Part shown: positions 1 through 5,424 of the stretch, piece by piece
How the letters are laid out: each line of letters begins with the position of its first letter
How positions within the stretch are numbered: position 1 is the first letter of the stretch
Assembly (NCBI GenBank): GCA_024275555.1
Contig: JAJRYW010000516.1
Coordinates: 1 to 5,517, forward strand
Direction: 5' to 3'
Length of the DNA: 5,517 nucleotides
Source: Calditrichota bacterium
GTDB lineage: Bacteria > Calditrichota > Calditrichia > RBG-13-44-9 > J075
Position numbers and translations under genes: made by a program
Notes under the pieces: generated by a model
Seen by the model: only the letters and a program-made list of their open reading frames with translations
The model's database searches: none
Told to the model about the DNA's origin: nothing

Positions 1-1153
1 TAAAACGCCTGTGGGCATCAAACTAATGTGGCCGGACCTGGAAGTGCTCTCGGATTTAGGACAGCGGATTGCCGCGGTTGTACAGAACATCGAGGGAACC
101 TTAAGCGTCTTTCCGGATAAGACCGTCGGCGGAAACTACCTGGATTACACCATCAAACGCGAGGAAGCGGCCCGCTATGGGCTGACCGTAGGCGATATCC
201 AGGATGTCATCATGTCGGCCATGGGCGGTATGAATGTCACCCAGACCGTGGAAGGCCTGGAGCGCTATCCGGTCAATGTGCGTTACAACCGGGAACTGCG
301 CGACAATCTGGCCGACCTGGGCCGGGTGCTGATCCCCACGCCAACCGGGGCGCAGATTCCGCTCAGCTACGTCACCGATGTATCCATTAAGAAAGGCCCG
401 CCGTCCATCAAAAGCGAGAACGCCCGCAAAACGGCCTGGCTGTATGTGGACCTTCGCGGGATTGACGTGGGAACCTATGTTAAGAACGCCAAACAGGTTA
501 TCGAAAAAGAGATTGATTTTCCGGATGGCTACAGCATTGTCTGGAGCGGTCAATATGAATATATGGAGCGCGCCCAGAAACGCCTGCGCATCGTGATTCC
601 GGTCACCCTGGTGATCATCTTTCTGCTGCTCTACTTCAATTTTAAGAATATTCAAGAGAGCCTGATTGTGATGCTTTCCCTGCCCTTCTCGCTGGTCGGG
701 GGCATCTGGTTCCTCTACCTGCTCGATTACAACTTCAGCGTTGCTGTGGGGGTCGGATTTATAGCCCTGGCCGGCGTGGCGGCGGAAACGGGGGTAATCA
801 TGCTCATCTACCTGGATCACGCTTATCGCGACCGCAAGTTTGCCGGGAAGATGCGCAGCTTAAAGGACCTCTACGACGCCATCATCGAAGGAGCGGTGGA
901 TCGGGTGCGGCCCAAGATGATGACCGTGACCGCCATTATGGCCGGCCTGTTGCCCATTATGTGGGGAACCGGAACCGGCTCGCTGGTGATGAAACGTATC
1001 GCCGCACCCATGGTGGGCGGTATGGTTACTTCCACCATCCTGACCCTGGTGGTAATCCCGGCCATCTATTATCTCTGGAAAAGCCGCGAAGTGGAACATA
1101 TGATGAAAGAGTTTGAGAGTGATGAGAATAATCAGGATAAAGGGGCTGTTTAA
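1..1153 (+). CDS. CusA/CzcA-family RND heavy-metal efflux pump, C-terminal fragment (5' end outside window)
   Basis: Inner-membrane, proton-driven pump subunit of a CusCBA/CzcCBA-type tripartite exporter. About 383 residues are present of a family length near 1,040; the frame is open from base 2, so the gene starts upstream and the GTG at 11 is an internal valine in a typical TPVGIK motif. Visible landmarks are the porter-domain segments ARYGLTVGDIQDVI, GGMNVTQTVEGLERYPVNVRY and SGQYEYMERA, then membrane segments from about base 590 onward. Counting from the codon at base 11, Glu259 (GVAAETG) and Lys302 (VRPKMMTV) align with E. coli CusA Glu939 and Lys984 of the proton relay, and Met327 (SLVMKRIAAP) with CusA Met1009. 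The third relay residue, Asp405, lies outside the window. A charged tail of about 23 residues follows the last helix. Family assignment is firm; Cu/Ag versus Zn/Co/Ni specificity cannot be decided from this part. Confidence 0.95.
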   Translation, partial: KTPVGIKLMWPDLEVLSDLGQRIAAVVQNIEGTLSVFPDKTVGGNYLDYTIKREEAARYGLTVGDIQDVIMSAMGGMNVTQTVEGLERYPVNVRYNRELRDNLADLGRVLIPTPTGAQIPLSYVTDVSIKKGPPSIKSENARKTAWLYVDLRGIDVGTYVKNAKQVIEKEIDFPDGYSIVWSGQYEYMERAQKRLRIVIPVTLVIIFLLLYFNFKNIQESLIVMLSLPFSLVGGIWFLYLLDYNFSVAVGVGFIALAGVAAETGVIMLIYLDHAYRDRKFAGKMRSLKDLYDAIIEGAVDRVRPKMMTVTAIMAGLLPIMWGTGTGSLVMKRIAAPMVGGMVTSTILTLVVIPAIYYLWKSREVEHMMKEFESDENNQDKGAV

Positions 1154-1163
1154 GCCCCTTTAT
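1137..1163 (+). terminator. Stem-loop overlapping the stop codon of the RND pump gene; possible rho-independent terminator or attenuator
   Basis: Bases 1137-1147 pair perfectly with 1153-1163 (core AAAGGGGCT with AGCCCCTTT), an 11-bp stem closing a 5-nt loop. The stem covers the last codons and the TAA of the pump gene. The downstream tract is only moderately T-rich (TTTATTT then CCC), so termination is likely partial. It lies 33 nt before the PII-like start codon, and no convincing promoter is seen in between. It may therefore lower PII expression relative to the pump or stabilise the pump mRNA 3' end. Confidence 0.55.
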
Positions 1164-1195
1164 TTCCCGAACAAAGTTAACCTCAGGAGTCTGTC

Positions 1196-1534
1196 ATGAA
1201 AGAGATCAAGGCATATATCCGTTGTCAAAAAGCGGAAAAAGTCATCGAAGCACTGGAGAAAATCGGCGTCACGGATATGACCCTCATCGATGTGATGGGG
1301 GTGGGTATCCTGGCTGATCCGAATCAATCCAAGTACTCGGTCAAATGTGTGGAAAAATATTCCGAGGTGGCCAAAGTGGAAATCGTCTGTGCGGAAAAGC
1401 GGGTACACGAGATTGTGGAGTTGCTTCGCAAGACCGCCTACACGGGCATGAAGGGAGACGGAATGATCTTTGTCTCCCCGGTAGAAATGGCCGTTAAAAT
1501 CCGCACCGGGGCGATTGGTGAAGAGGCCCTGTAA
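1196..1534 (+). CDS. PII-like signalling protein (PII-NG type, linked to metal efflux genes)
   Basis: A 112-residue protein with the same length and register as E. coli GlnB. The C-terminal signature reads TGMKGDGMIFVSPVEMAVKIRTG, so the B-loop (TGxxGDG, residues 83-89) and C-loop (Arg103, Thr104, Gly105) are recognisable, and the T-loop interval (about 37-55) has normal length. Several functional positions differ: Tyr51, the uridylylation site, is Cys51; Lys85 and Lys90 are Met; Arg101 is Lys. Canonical PII proteins bind ATP/ADP and 2-oxoglutarate as trimers and control ammonium transport and nitrogen enzymes. A divergent group, PII-NG, is described as encoded beside heavy-metal efflux pumps, as here. 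The start is supported by AGGAG at 1185-1189, 6 nt before ATG. The gene sits 42 nt after the pump gene, so co-transcription is likely. Role inferred: a trimeric sensor acting on the pump or its expression; ligand unknown. Confidence 0.88.
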   Translation: MKEIKAYIRCQKAEKVIEALEKIGVTDMTLIDVMGVGILADPNQSKYSVKCVEKYSEVAKVEIVCAEKRVHEIVELLRKTAYTGMKGDGMIFVSPVEMAVKIRTGAIGEEAL

Positions 1535-1539
1535 CAAGT

Positions 1540-1585
1540 GTAGAATATTCCACACCACTTTGGGAAAAATTGAACAATATTCTAC
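1540..1585. repeat. 10-bp perfect inverted repeat downstream of the PII-like gene
   Basis: GTAGAATATT at 1540-1549 is mirrored by AATATTCTAC at 1576-1585, separated by 26 nt. The left arm overlaps an 8-bp palindrome, GAATATTC (1543-1550). A run of five T (1588-1592) follows 2 nt after the right arm. As RNA this could act as a weak, A+T-rich terminator for the PII-like gene. As DNA it could be a paired operator site for a dimeric regulator. The long loop argues somewhat against a classic terminator, and the sequence does not decide between the two. Confidence 0.45.
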
Positions 1586-1600
1586 GGTTTTTCATAAGTT

Positions 1601-1631
1601 TCTTTTAGCTCAACAGATGTAAGTCTTTTAG
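1601..1631 (+). repeat. Direct repeat TCTTTTAG in the intergenic region
   Basis: TCTTTTAG occurs at 1601-1608 and again at 1624-1631, start-to-start distance 23 bp, about two helical turns. Each copy is preceded by TAAGT or a close variant of it. The spacing suits two protein-binding sites on one DNA face upstream of the RseC-like gene. In an A+T-rich spacer an 8-bp match may also be chance. Confidence 0.25.
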
Positions 1632-1658
1632 ATAATGAAATTAGAAGAAATCATATAA

Positions 1659-1686
1659 TTGGCGCCGAGTTTGAATAAGGTATAAG
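1659..1686 (+). promoter_or_regulatory. Possible sigma70-type promoter for the RseC-YHS-YHS-DUF302 genes
   Basis: TTGGCG (1659-1664, 4 of 6 to consensus) and TATAAG (1681-1686, 5 of 6) are separated by 16 bp. Transcription would start near 1693, leaving a leader of about 19 nt before the ATG at 1712. A perfect TATAAT also lies at 1654-1659 but lacks a recognisable -35 box at the right distance, so it is the weaker candidate. The 177-bp gap before the next gene supports a promoter somewhere here. Confidence 0.4.
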
Positions 1687-1700
1687 CAGTAAAAATAATT

Positions 1701-1706
1701 GGGTGA
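1701..1706 (+). promoter_or_regulatory. Ribosome binding site setting the RseC-like start
   Basis: GGGTGA lies 5 nt before the ATG at 1712. The alternative in-frame GTG at 1703 lies inside this motif and has only A+T-rich sequence upstream with no Shine-Dalgarno match. The ATG start is therefore preferred. Confidence 0.6.
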
Positions 1707-1711
1707 AAGAA

Positions 1712-2185
1712 ATGTCCAGAGAGATTGGCAGAGTGGAAAAGATTGAAGAAGGGTGGATGATCATCAAAATCCCCACCGGCGATAACCGCGGGATTTGTTC
1801 CTCGCCGTCATCGTGTTCTTTTCAGGGGCCGGACTCTGCCTACCGGTTTCTGAAGGCGCCCTACGAAAGCTGGATTGCCATCGGAGACCGGGTTACCCTG
1901 GAAACGCCGGAGTCGGCTGGAAATATCTCCACCCTGGTTGCCCTGGTCTTTCCGCTTGTGCTGATTAGCGGCGGGATTCTGCTGACCTCCTATGTGCCGC
2001 TTTCACCCTACCAGATGGCCGCCGGGGCGGCCGCCGGTTTGGCGCTTTACCTCACCATACTCTACCTGGTAAACAGATGGTTTGCCCGTTCTGCCAGGTT
2101 TCGCACCCGGATTCTTGCGGTTGACAAATCGCAGCCTGAACAGCATTCCGAAGCCTCGACAAACAAAGAAGAGCTATATCAGTAA
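1712..2185 (+). CDS. RseC/MucC-like integral membrane protein
   Basis: A 157-residue protein with the RseC/MucC layout. A short N-terminal domain opens with G-x-V and an alternating hydrophobic strand, then a cysteine motif (Cys29 and Cys35, in ICSSPSSCSFQG). A strand-rich stretch with IAIGDRVTLETPE (residues 55-67) matches the 'GD.V' part of the family. Two membrane helices follow, about 73-95 and 101-121, with a hydrophilic tail of about 35 residues. RseC proteins occur in sigmaE control, with the Rnf/Rsx SoxR-reducing complex, and in several electron-transfer operons. The usual cysteine cluster has more cysteines; only two remain here. The gene starts a run of small cysteine-rich genes, with 22 nt to the first YHS gene. 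No rpoE, anti-sigma or rnf gene is visible, so a redox or metal-linked membrane role is inferred rather than sigmaE control. Confidence 0.7.
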   Translation: MSREIGRVEKIEEGWMIIKIPTGDNRGICSSPSSCSFQGPDSAYRFLKAPYESWIAIGDRVTLETPESAGNISTLVALVFPLVLISGGILLTSYVPLSPYQMAAGAAAGLALYLTILYLVNRWFARSARFRTRILAVDKSQPEQHSEASTNKEELYQ

Positions 2186-2207
2186 TCGCCATAAAAAGGA
2201 GACCATT

Positions 2208-2378
2208 ATGAGTCAACATATCGATCCCGTCTGCGGAAAACGCATGAATCCGAACAAAGCACATATTGTCATCACTTATGACGGCCAGGATTATTACCTG
2301 TGCTGTCCCCTTTGCCAAAAGACATTCGAAGAGAATCCCTCCAAGTTTATCAAAAATGAACCTAAAAAGAGGAGTTAA
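2208..2378 (+). CDS. Stand-alone YHS-domain small protein (first of two)
   Basis: A 56-residue protein that is essentially one YHS domain. It shows the DPVCGKRM opening (Cys9), a YDGQDYYLCC strand, Cys32 and Cys36 as the C-x3-C pair, an additional Cys33, and the closing FEENPSKFI. YHS domains occur in copper-transporting ATPases and metal-handling proteins, and the three conserved cysteines suggest binding of a soft metal ion. The start is set by AAGGAG (2196-2201), 6 nt before ATG; the longer open frame upstream overlaps the RseC-like gene out of frame and lacks this signal. The usual Met after CG is Lys here (CGKRM versus CGMxV in its neighbour). The lysine-rich end (KNEPKKRS) contains the next gene's ribosome binding site. 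Cytosolic by lack of a signal peptide. Metal identity is unknown. Confidence 0.85.
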   Translation: MSQHIDPVCGKRMNPNKAHIVITYDGQDYYLCCPLCQKTFEENPSKFIKNEPKKRS

Positions 2379-2382
2379 TGTC

Positions 2383-2562
2383 ATGGTAAAAGATTTGGTT
2401 TGCGGTATGATGGTGGATCACAGGTCTCCGGGGGCCGTGTATGACTACCGGGGAAAGACCTATTATTTCTGCCATGAAAATTGTAAAAAACAATTTGAGC
2501 AAGATCCGGAAAAATATATCGATAAAGAGAAGCAGGACGCCCCGGAGCCGGAGCAGGATTAA
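2383..2562 (+). CDS. Stand-alone YHS-domain small protein (second of two)
   Basis: A 59-residue protein with a more canonical YHS domain: KDLVCGMMVD (Cys7), YDYRGKTYYFC (Cys30), Cys34 four residues later, and FEQDPEKYI. An acidic, proline-containing tail (about residues 47-59) follows. It starts 4 nt after the stop of the first YHS gene. AGAGGAG at 2368-2374 precedes ATG 2383 by 8 nt and lies inside the upstream gene, so translational coupling is likely. The longer frame reading back through the first YHS gene shows no family similarity and is not used. The two proteins share the fold and Cys positions but differ strongly elsewhere: a basic tail versus an acidic tail, and CGKRM versus CGMMV. 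They may be partners or serve different metals; this is inference. Confidence 0.87.
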   Translation: MVKDLVCGMMVDHRSPGAVYDYRGKTYYFCHENCKKQFEQDPEKYIDKEKQDAPEPEQD

Positions 2563-2618
2563 ATTTGCCAGGAGCTTACTCAAGATAAGAAAGTAATATC
2601 AGATTAAGGAGTAAAGAG

Positions 2619-3008
2619 ATGAGCGGCTATTATTTTGCCCGCACGCTGGATTGGGGCTTTGATGAAACCATCGAGAAAGTTACTGAGGCTTTGCAACAGG
2701 AAGGTTTTGGCATCCTCACCGAAATTGACGTAAGGGCAACTTTGAAGAAAAAATTGGATGTGGATTTTCGGAACTACCGGATATTGGGCGCCTGCAACCC
2801 CCCATTTGCCTACCAGGCTTTGCAAGCAGAGGATAAGATTGGGGTAATGCTGCCGTGCAATGTGGTTGTTCAGGAAATTGACAACGGTAAAGTGGAAGTT
2901 GCGGCAGTGGATCCGATTGCCTCCATGCAAGCCGTGGGAAACCCCCAATTAGCGGAGATCGCCAGGCTGATCCCGGGAAAATTGAAATCAGTGATTGAGA
3001 ATCTATAA
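2619..3008 (+). CDS. DUF302 family protein
   Basis: A 129-residue protein matching DUF302 along its length: YYFARTLDWGFDETIEKVTEAL at the start, GFGILTEIDVRATL (29-42), YRILGACNPPFAYQAL (53-68), GVMLPCNVVVQE (75-86) and VAAVDPIASM (94-103). The two cysteines, Cys59 and Cys80, sit in the characteristic ACNP and LPCN motifs. There is no signal peptide or membrane helix, so it is probably cytosolic. The biochemical role of the family is not established; it is often seen near thioredoxin, sulfur or metal genes. The start is supported by AAGGAG (2606-2611), 7 nt before ATG. It lies 56 nt after the second YHS gene with no convincing promoter between, so it probably belongs to the same transcript. 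Its 3' end carries a promoter-like sequence for ccmF. Confidence 0.9.
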   Translation: MSGYYFARTLDWGFDETIEKVTEALQQEGFGILTEIDVRATLKKKLDVDFRNYRILGACNPPFAYQALQAEDKIGVMLPCNVVVQEIDNGKVEVAAVDPIASMQAVGNPQLAEIARLIPGKLKSVIENL

Positions 3009-3009
3009 T
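2982..3009 (+). promoter_or_regulatory. Strong sigma70-like promoter sequence ahead of ccmF, overlapping the DUF302 3' end
   Basis: TTGAAA (2982-2987, 5 of 6) and TATAAT (3004-3009, 6 of 6) are 16 bp apart. The -10 box overlaps the TAA stop of the DUF302 gene. Predicted transcription starts near 3016, giving a leader of about 108 nt before the ccmF ATG at 3124. A second, weaker pair lies in the leader (TTGAGA 3042-3047, TAAACT 3064-3069, 16-bp spacer). The gap here is the largest between the small genes and ccmF, which supports a new transcription unit. Confidence 0.5.
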
Positions 3010-3113
3010 AGATGTTGAGCGGGCGCAATTTGCTCTGTTTATTGAGAGGGTTGTGTCCCGATGTAAACTGATTTTTAATTAATGCTTGTCCCAGTATTTA
3101 ATAATCCTCGACT

Positions 3114-3118
3114 GGAGG
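3114..3118 (+). promoter_or_regulatory. Ribosome binding site setting the ccmF start
   Basis: GGAGG lies 5 nt before the ATG at 3124. The in-frame ATG at 3082 is preceded only by TTTTTAATT-type sequence and would add 14 non-hydrophobic residues before the first membrane helix. The downstream ATG is preferred. Confidence 0.75.
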
Positions 3119-3123
3119 TACTT

Positions 3124-5424
3124 ATGCAATTTGGTGATCTGTTAACTCTGCTTGCTGTACTGGCGGGTGTATTTTCTACCTGGAATTACTACCAGGCTAC
3201 CCGGCTACCCAAGGTGAATGGAAAGAGCAACGGTAGAGGAAAAGAAATTCTGCCCATTCCGGAAATCCGCTATGCCCGGTATGGATTTTATGCCATGACC
3301 GCCTTCGTCTCTGCGGCCAGTATGTACTTGTACTATTTAATTTTAACCCATCAATTTCAATTTGATTATGTCGCTCGCTACTCCTCCCGCAACCTGGAGT
3401 TGGGATACCTGATCTCCTCGTTCTGGGCCGGCCAGGAAGGCTCCTTTTTAACCTGGGTTCTTTTAATTGTCTGGCTGGGCGTGGCGATGGTTCGAACGGG
3501 CAAGTCCCTGGAAGCGGAAGCAATGATTACCGTAAATGCGGTAACTCTTGCCTTTCTGCTCATTTTACTCAAGGCAAGTCCCTTTACATTGCTGCCCCAG
3601 GTTCCGGAAGACGGCTCCGGTTTAAATCCGCTGTTGCAGAACCCCTGGATGGTGGTGCATCCGCCTCTCTTATTTTTAGGATATGCGGCCGTTACTTTCC
3701 CCTTTGCACTGGGGGTTGCCGCTATGTGGCGACGACAGTATCAGGCTTATATTGAACAGGCGCTGCCCTGGGCGCTTTTCAGTTCGGTAACCCTTGGCGC
3801 GGGAATTATGGTCGGCGCTTACTGGGCCTACATGGTGCTGGGCTGGGGCGGATACTGGGGTTGGGACCCGGTAGAAAACTCTTCACTAATTCCCTGGCTG
3901 ACCACCATGGCTTTTTTCCATGGGTTGGTTATCCAGAAGCGCCGGGGAGTGCTGCCCAAGATAAACCTGTTCCTGGCTACGGCCTCCTTTGGCCTGGTAA
4001 TTTACGCCACCTTCCTCACCCGCAGCGGCGTCCTGGCCGATTTCTCGGTGCACTCCTTCGAGGACCTGGGCATCAATCTCTATTTGATCCTGTTTATCCT
4101 GGGCGGCTTGGCCGTTGGCTGGGGGCTCCTCTACCAGCGCCGGCGCGAAATTTCCGGCCCACCGATAAATCTTTCCGGGTTTAATCGCGAAGCGGTTATT
4201 TGGGCCAGTATGATCATCTTTCTGGTCTCCACGGTTTTAATTTTAATCGGCACTTCTTCCCCCATTCTGACCGGTCTGATCGGCGATCCGGCCCAGGTGG
4301 ATACCTCCTTTTATAACATTGTTCATTTCCCTATTGGCATTGGCATGGCGTTGCTGCTGGGCTTTGCCCCCTTTCTGCGCTGGAAAAATGAGGAGTTCAA
4401 CGAGCTTCTCAAACGCCTGATTCCGTCGCTGATACTCACCGCGGTGAGTATCGTGGCCTTTTTACTGTTCGGAATGACGCGGCTCAGCACGCTCCTGTTT
4501 GCCGGAAGCGCCTCCTTTGCCCTGTGGAGCAACTTTGTCGCCGCGATACGGGGGGCCAGAATCCATCAACGCCATATCTGGGCGCCGGTCACCCATATCG
4601 GCCTGGCATTAGTGCTGGTAGGGATCATCGTCTCCGCTACTTTCGAAAGAAATTCACGGGTGCTCTTACCCAAAGGTATACTCCAGGAGGTCATGGAATT
4701 CCAGATGACCTATCGCGGCAAAGCGCCTGCTCCCAACGGGAAAGACCTGGTATTTATCGAAGTCATCTCGGACAAGGGCAACTTTACCGCCAAACCCCGC
4801 TTTTATTACAGCACCTACAACGGGGCGCTTATGCGGGAACCGGATGTACAGGAGCACCTGCTTTATGATACCTATATTACCCCGCTGCAATTGAATACTC
4901 CTGCGGATCAGCAGCAGGAAAATTCTTTGGTCATTCACAAAGGCGAGCAAAAGGAATTCCAGGGACTCTCGGTTCGCTTTGTGGATTTCGACATGAGCGA
5001 GCATAGCGAAACCCAAACCATCCGGGTTGGCGCTAAACTGGAGATCACCCAGGGGGATCAAAGCTACCAGGTTACCCCAACCATTCTTTACCAGGCCGGC
5101 AAGAAAGCCGACCAACCCGCCAAGTTTAAACTGGCCGATAATGAAATCACCGTTTCTCTGGACGCCCTAAACGCCTCCCAAAAAGCCATTAAACTCGGCT
5201 TCTCCGGTTTTCCCGAAACCGAGGCAGCAGCGGCTCTGGAAGAAATACTGGTCGAAGTCAGCGTCAAACCGTTCATGACGGTGCTCTGGATAGGAATGAT
5301 TATCCTTACCGTGGGAACCATCATGGCCTTTCGTAATCGATTGCCCGGATTAAATCACACCGATGTAGTAACGAAGGAGAAAGAACATGTCAATACGGAA
5401 AGTATGCTCGACGTGCCAAAGTGA
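3124..5424 (+). CDS. ccmF: CcmF-type cytochrome c heme lyase subunit
   Basis: A 766-residue polytopic inner-membrane protein of system I cytochrome c maturation, which passes heme from CcmE to apocytochrome c. Family marks in order: GQEGSFLTW (103-111), VVHPPLLFLGY (177-187), the tryptophan-rich WWD heme-handling segment WGGYWGWDPVENSSLIPW (241-258), FFHGL (264-268), TRSGVLADFSVHSF (299-312) and a helix starting HIGLALVLVG (491-500). His179 and His310 correspond to the periplasmic histidines of E. coli CcmF (His173, His303), and His266 and His491 to the membrane heme ligands (His261, His491), so all key residues are kept. A large hydrophilic domain (about 507-715), presumably periplasmic, precedes a last helix (about 717-736) and a 30-residue tail. 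It is about 120 residues longer than E. coli CcmF, with most of the excess in the C-terminal part. NrfE/CcmF1 paralogues share these motifs, so the apocytochrome target is open. Confidence 0.95.
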   Translation: MQFGDLLTLLAVLAGVFSTWNYYQATRLPKVNGKSNGRGKEILPIPEIRYARYGFYAMTAFVSAASMYLYYLILTHQFQFDYVARYSSRNLELGYLISSFWAGQEGSFLTWVLLIVWLGVAMVRTGKSLEAEAMITVNAVTLAFLLILLKASPFTLLPQVPEDGSGLNPLLQNPWMVVHPPLLFLGYAAVTFPFALGVAAMWRRQYQAYIEQALPWALFSSVTLGAGIMVGAYWAYMVLGWGGYWGWDPVENSSLIPWLTTMAFFHGLVIQKRRGVLPKINLFLATASFGLVIYATFLTRSGVLADFSVHSFEDLGINLYLILFILGGLAVGWGLLYQRRREISGPPINLSGFNREAVIWASMIIFLVSTVLILIGTSSPILTGLIGDPAQVDTSFYNIVHFPIGIGMALLLGFAPFLRWKNEEFNELLKRLIPSLILTAVSIVAFLLFGMTRLSTLLFAGSASFALWSNFVAAIRGARIHQRHIWAPVTHIGLALVLVGIIVSATFERNSRVLLPKGILQEVMEFQMTYRGKAPAPNGKDLVFIEVISDKGNFTAKPRFYYSTYNGALMREPDVQEHLLYDTYITPLQLNTPADQQQENSLVIHKGEQKEFQGLSVRFVDFDMSEHSETQTIRVGAKLEITQGDQSYQVTPTILYQAGKKADQPAKFKLADNEITVSLDALNASQKAIKLGFSGFPETEAAAALEEILVEVSVKPFMTVLWIGMIILTVGTIMAFRNRLPGLNHTDVVTKEKEHVNTESMLDVPK
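4431..4452. repeat. Perfect 22-bp palindrome inside ccmF
   Basis: GATACTCACCG (4431-4441) is followed immediately by its exact reverse complement (4442-4452), centred on CCGCGG. It encodes ILTAVSI in a membrane helix of CcmF, around residue 440. In RNA it can form a 9-bp stem with a CGCG loop; a run of five T begins 7 nt beyond the stem (4459-4463), too far for a normal terminator. It may be a binding site, an mRNA hairpin, or chance. Confidence 0.6.
5374..5380 (+). promoter_or_regulatory. Ribosome binding site for the zinc-ribbon gene inside ccmF
   Basis: AAGGAGA lies 6 nt before the ATG at 5387 and within the last codons of ccmF (encoding the lysine-rich TKEKE tail). This near-consensus site supports a real overlapping start. 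Confidence 0.7.

Noticed and set aside
101..820. Long open frame on the - strand opposite the RND gene
   Set aside because: It lies fully opposite a confidently identified coding sequence, lacks a recognisable domain, and is explained by codon bias of the + strand gene.
1160..1558. Minus-strand frame opposite the PII-like gene
   Set aside because: It mirrors a clear PII family protein and shows no motif or ribosome binding site of its own.
2023..2038. G+C-rich inverted repeat GGCCGCC/GGCGGCC in the RseC-like gene
   Set aside because: It arises from a run of Ala and Gly codons in the second membrane helix; the loop of 2 nt is too short for a good hairpin.
2121..2126. Perfect TTGACA inside the RseC-like gene, a possible promoter for the YHS genes
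   Set aside because: No reasonable -10 box lies 15-19 bp downstream (the matching position reads CATTCC), so it is probably coincidental coding sequence.
3012..3071. 19-codon open frame in the ccmF leader, a possible leader peptide
   Set aside because: It has no ribosome binding site, no run of regulatory codons and no terminator/antiterminator pair nearby.
4666..5115. Minus-strand frame of 149 codons opposite the ccmF soluble domain
   Set aside because: No family features; the + strand protein keeps all CcmF motifs across this region.
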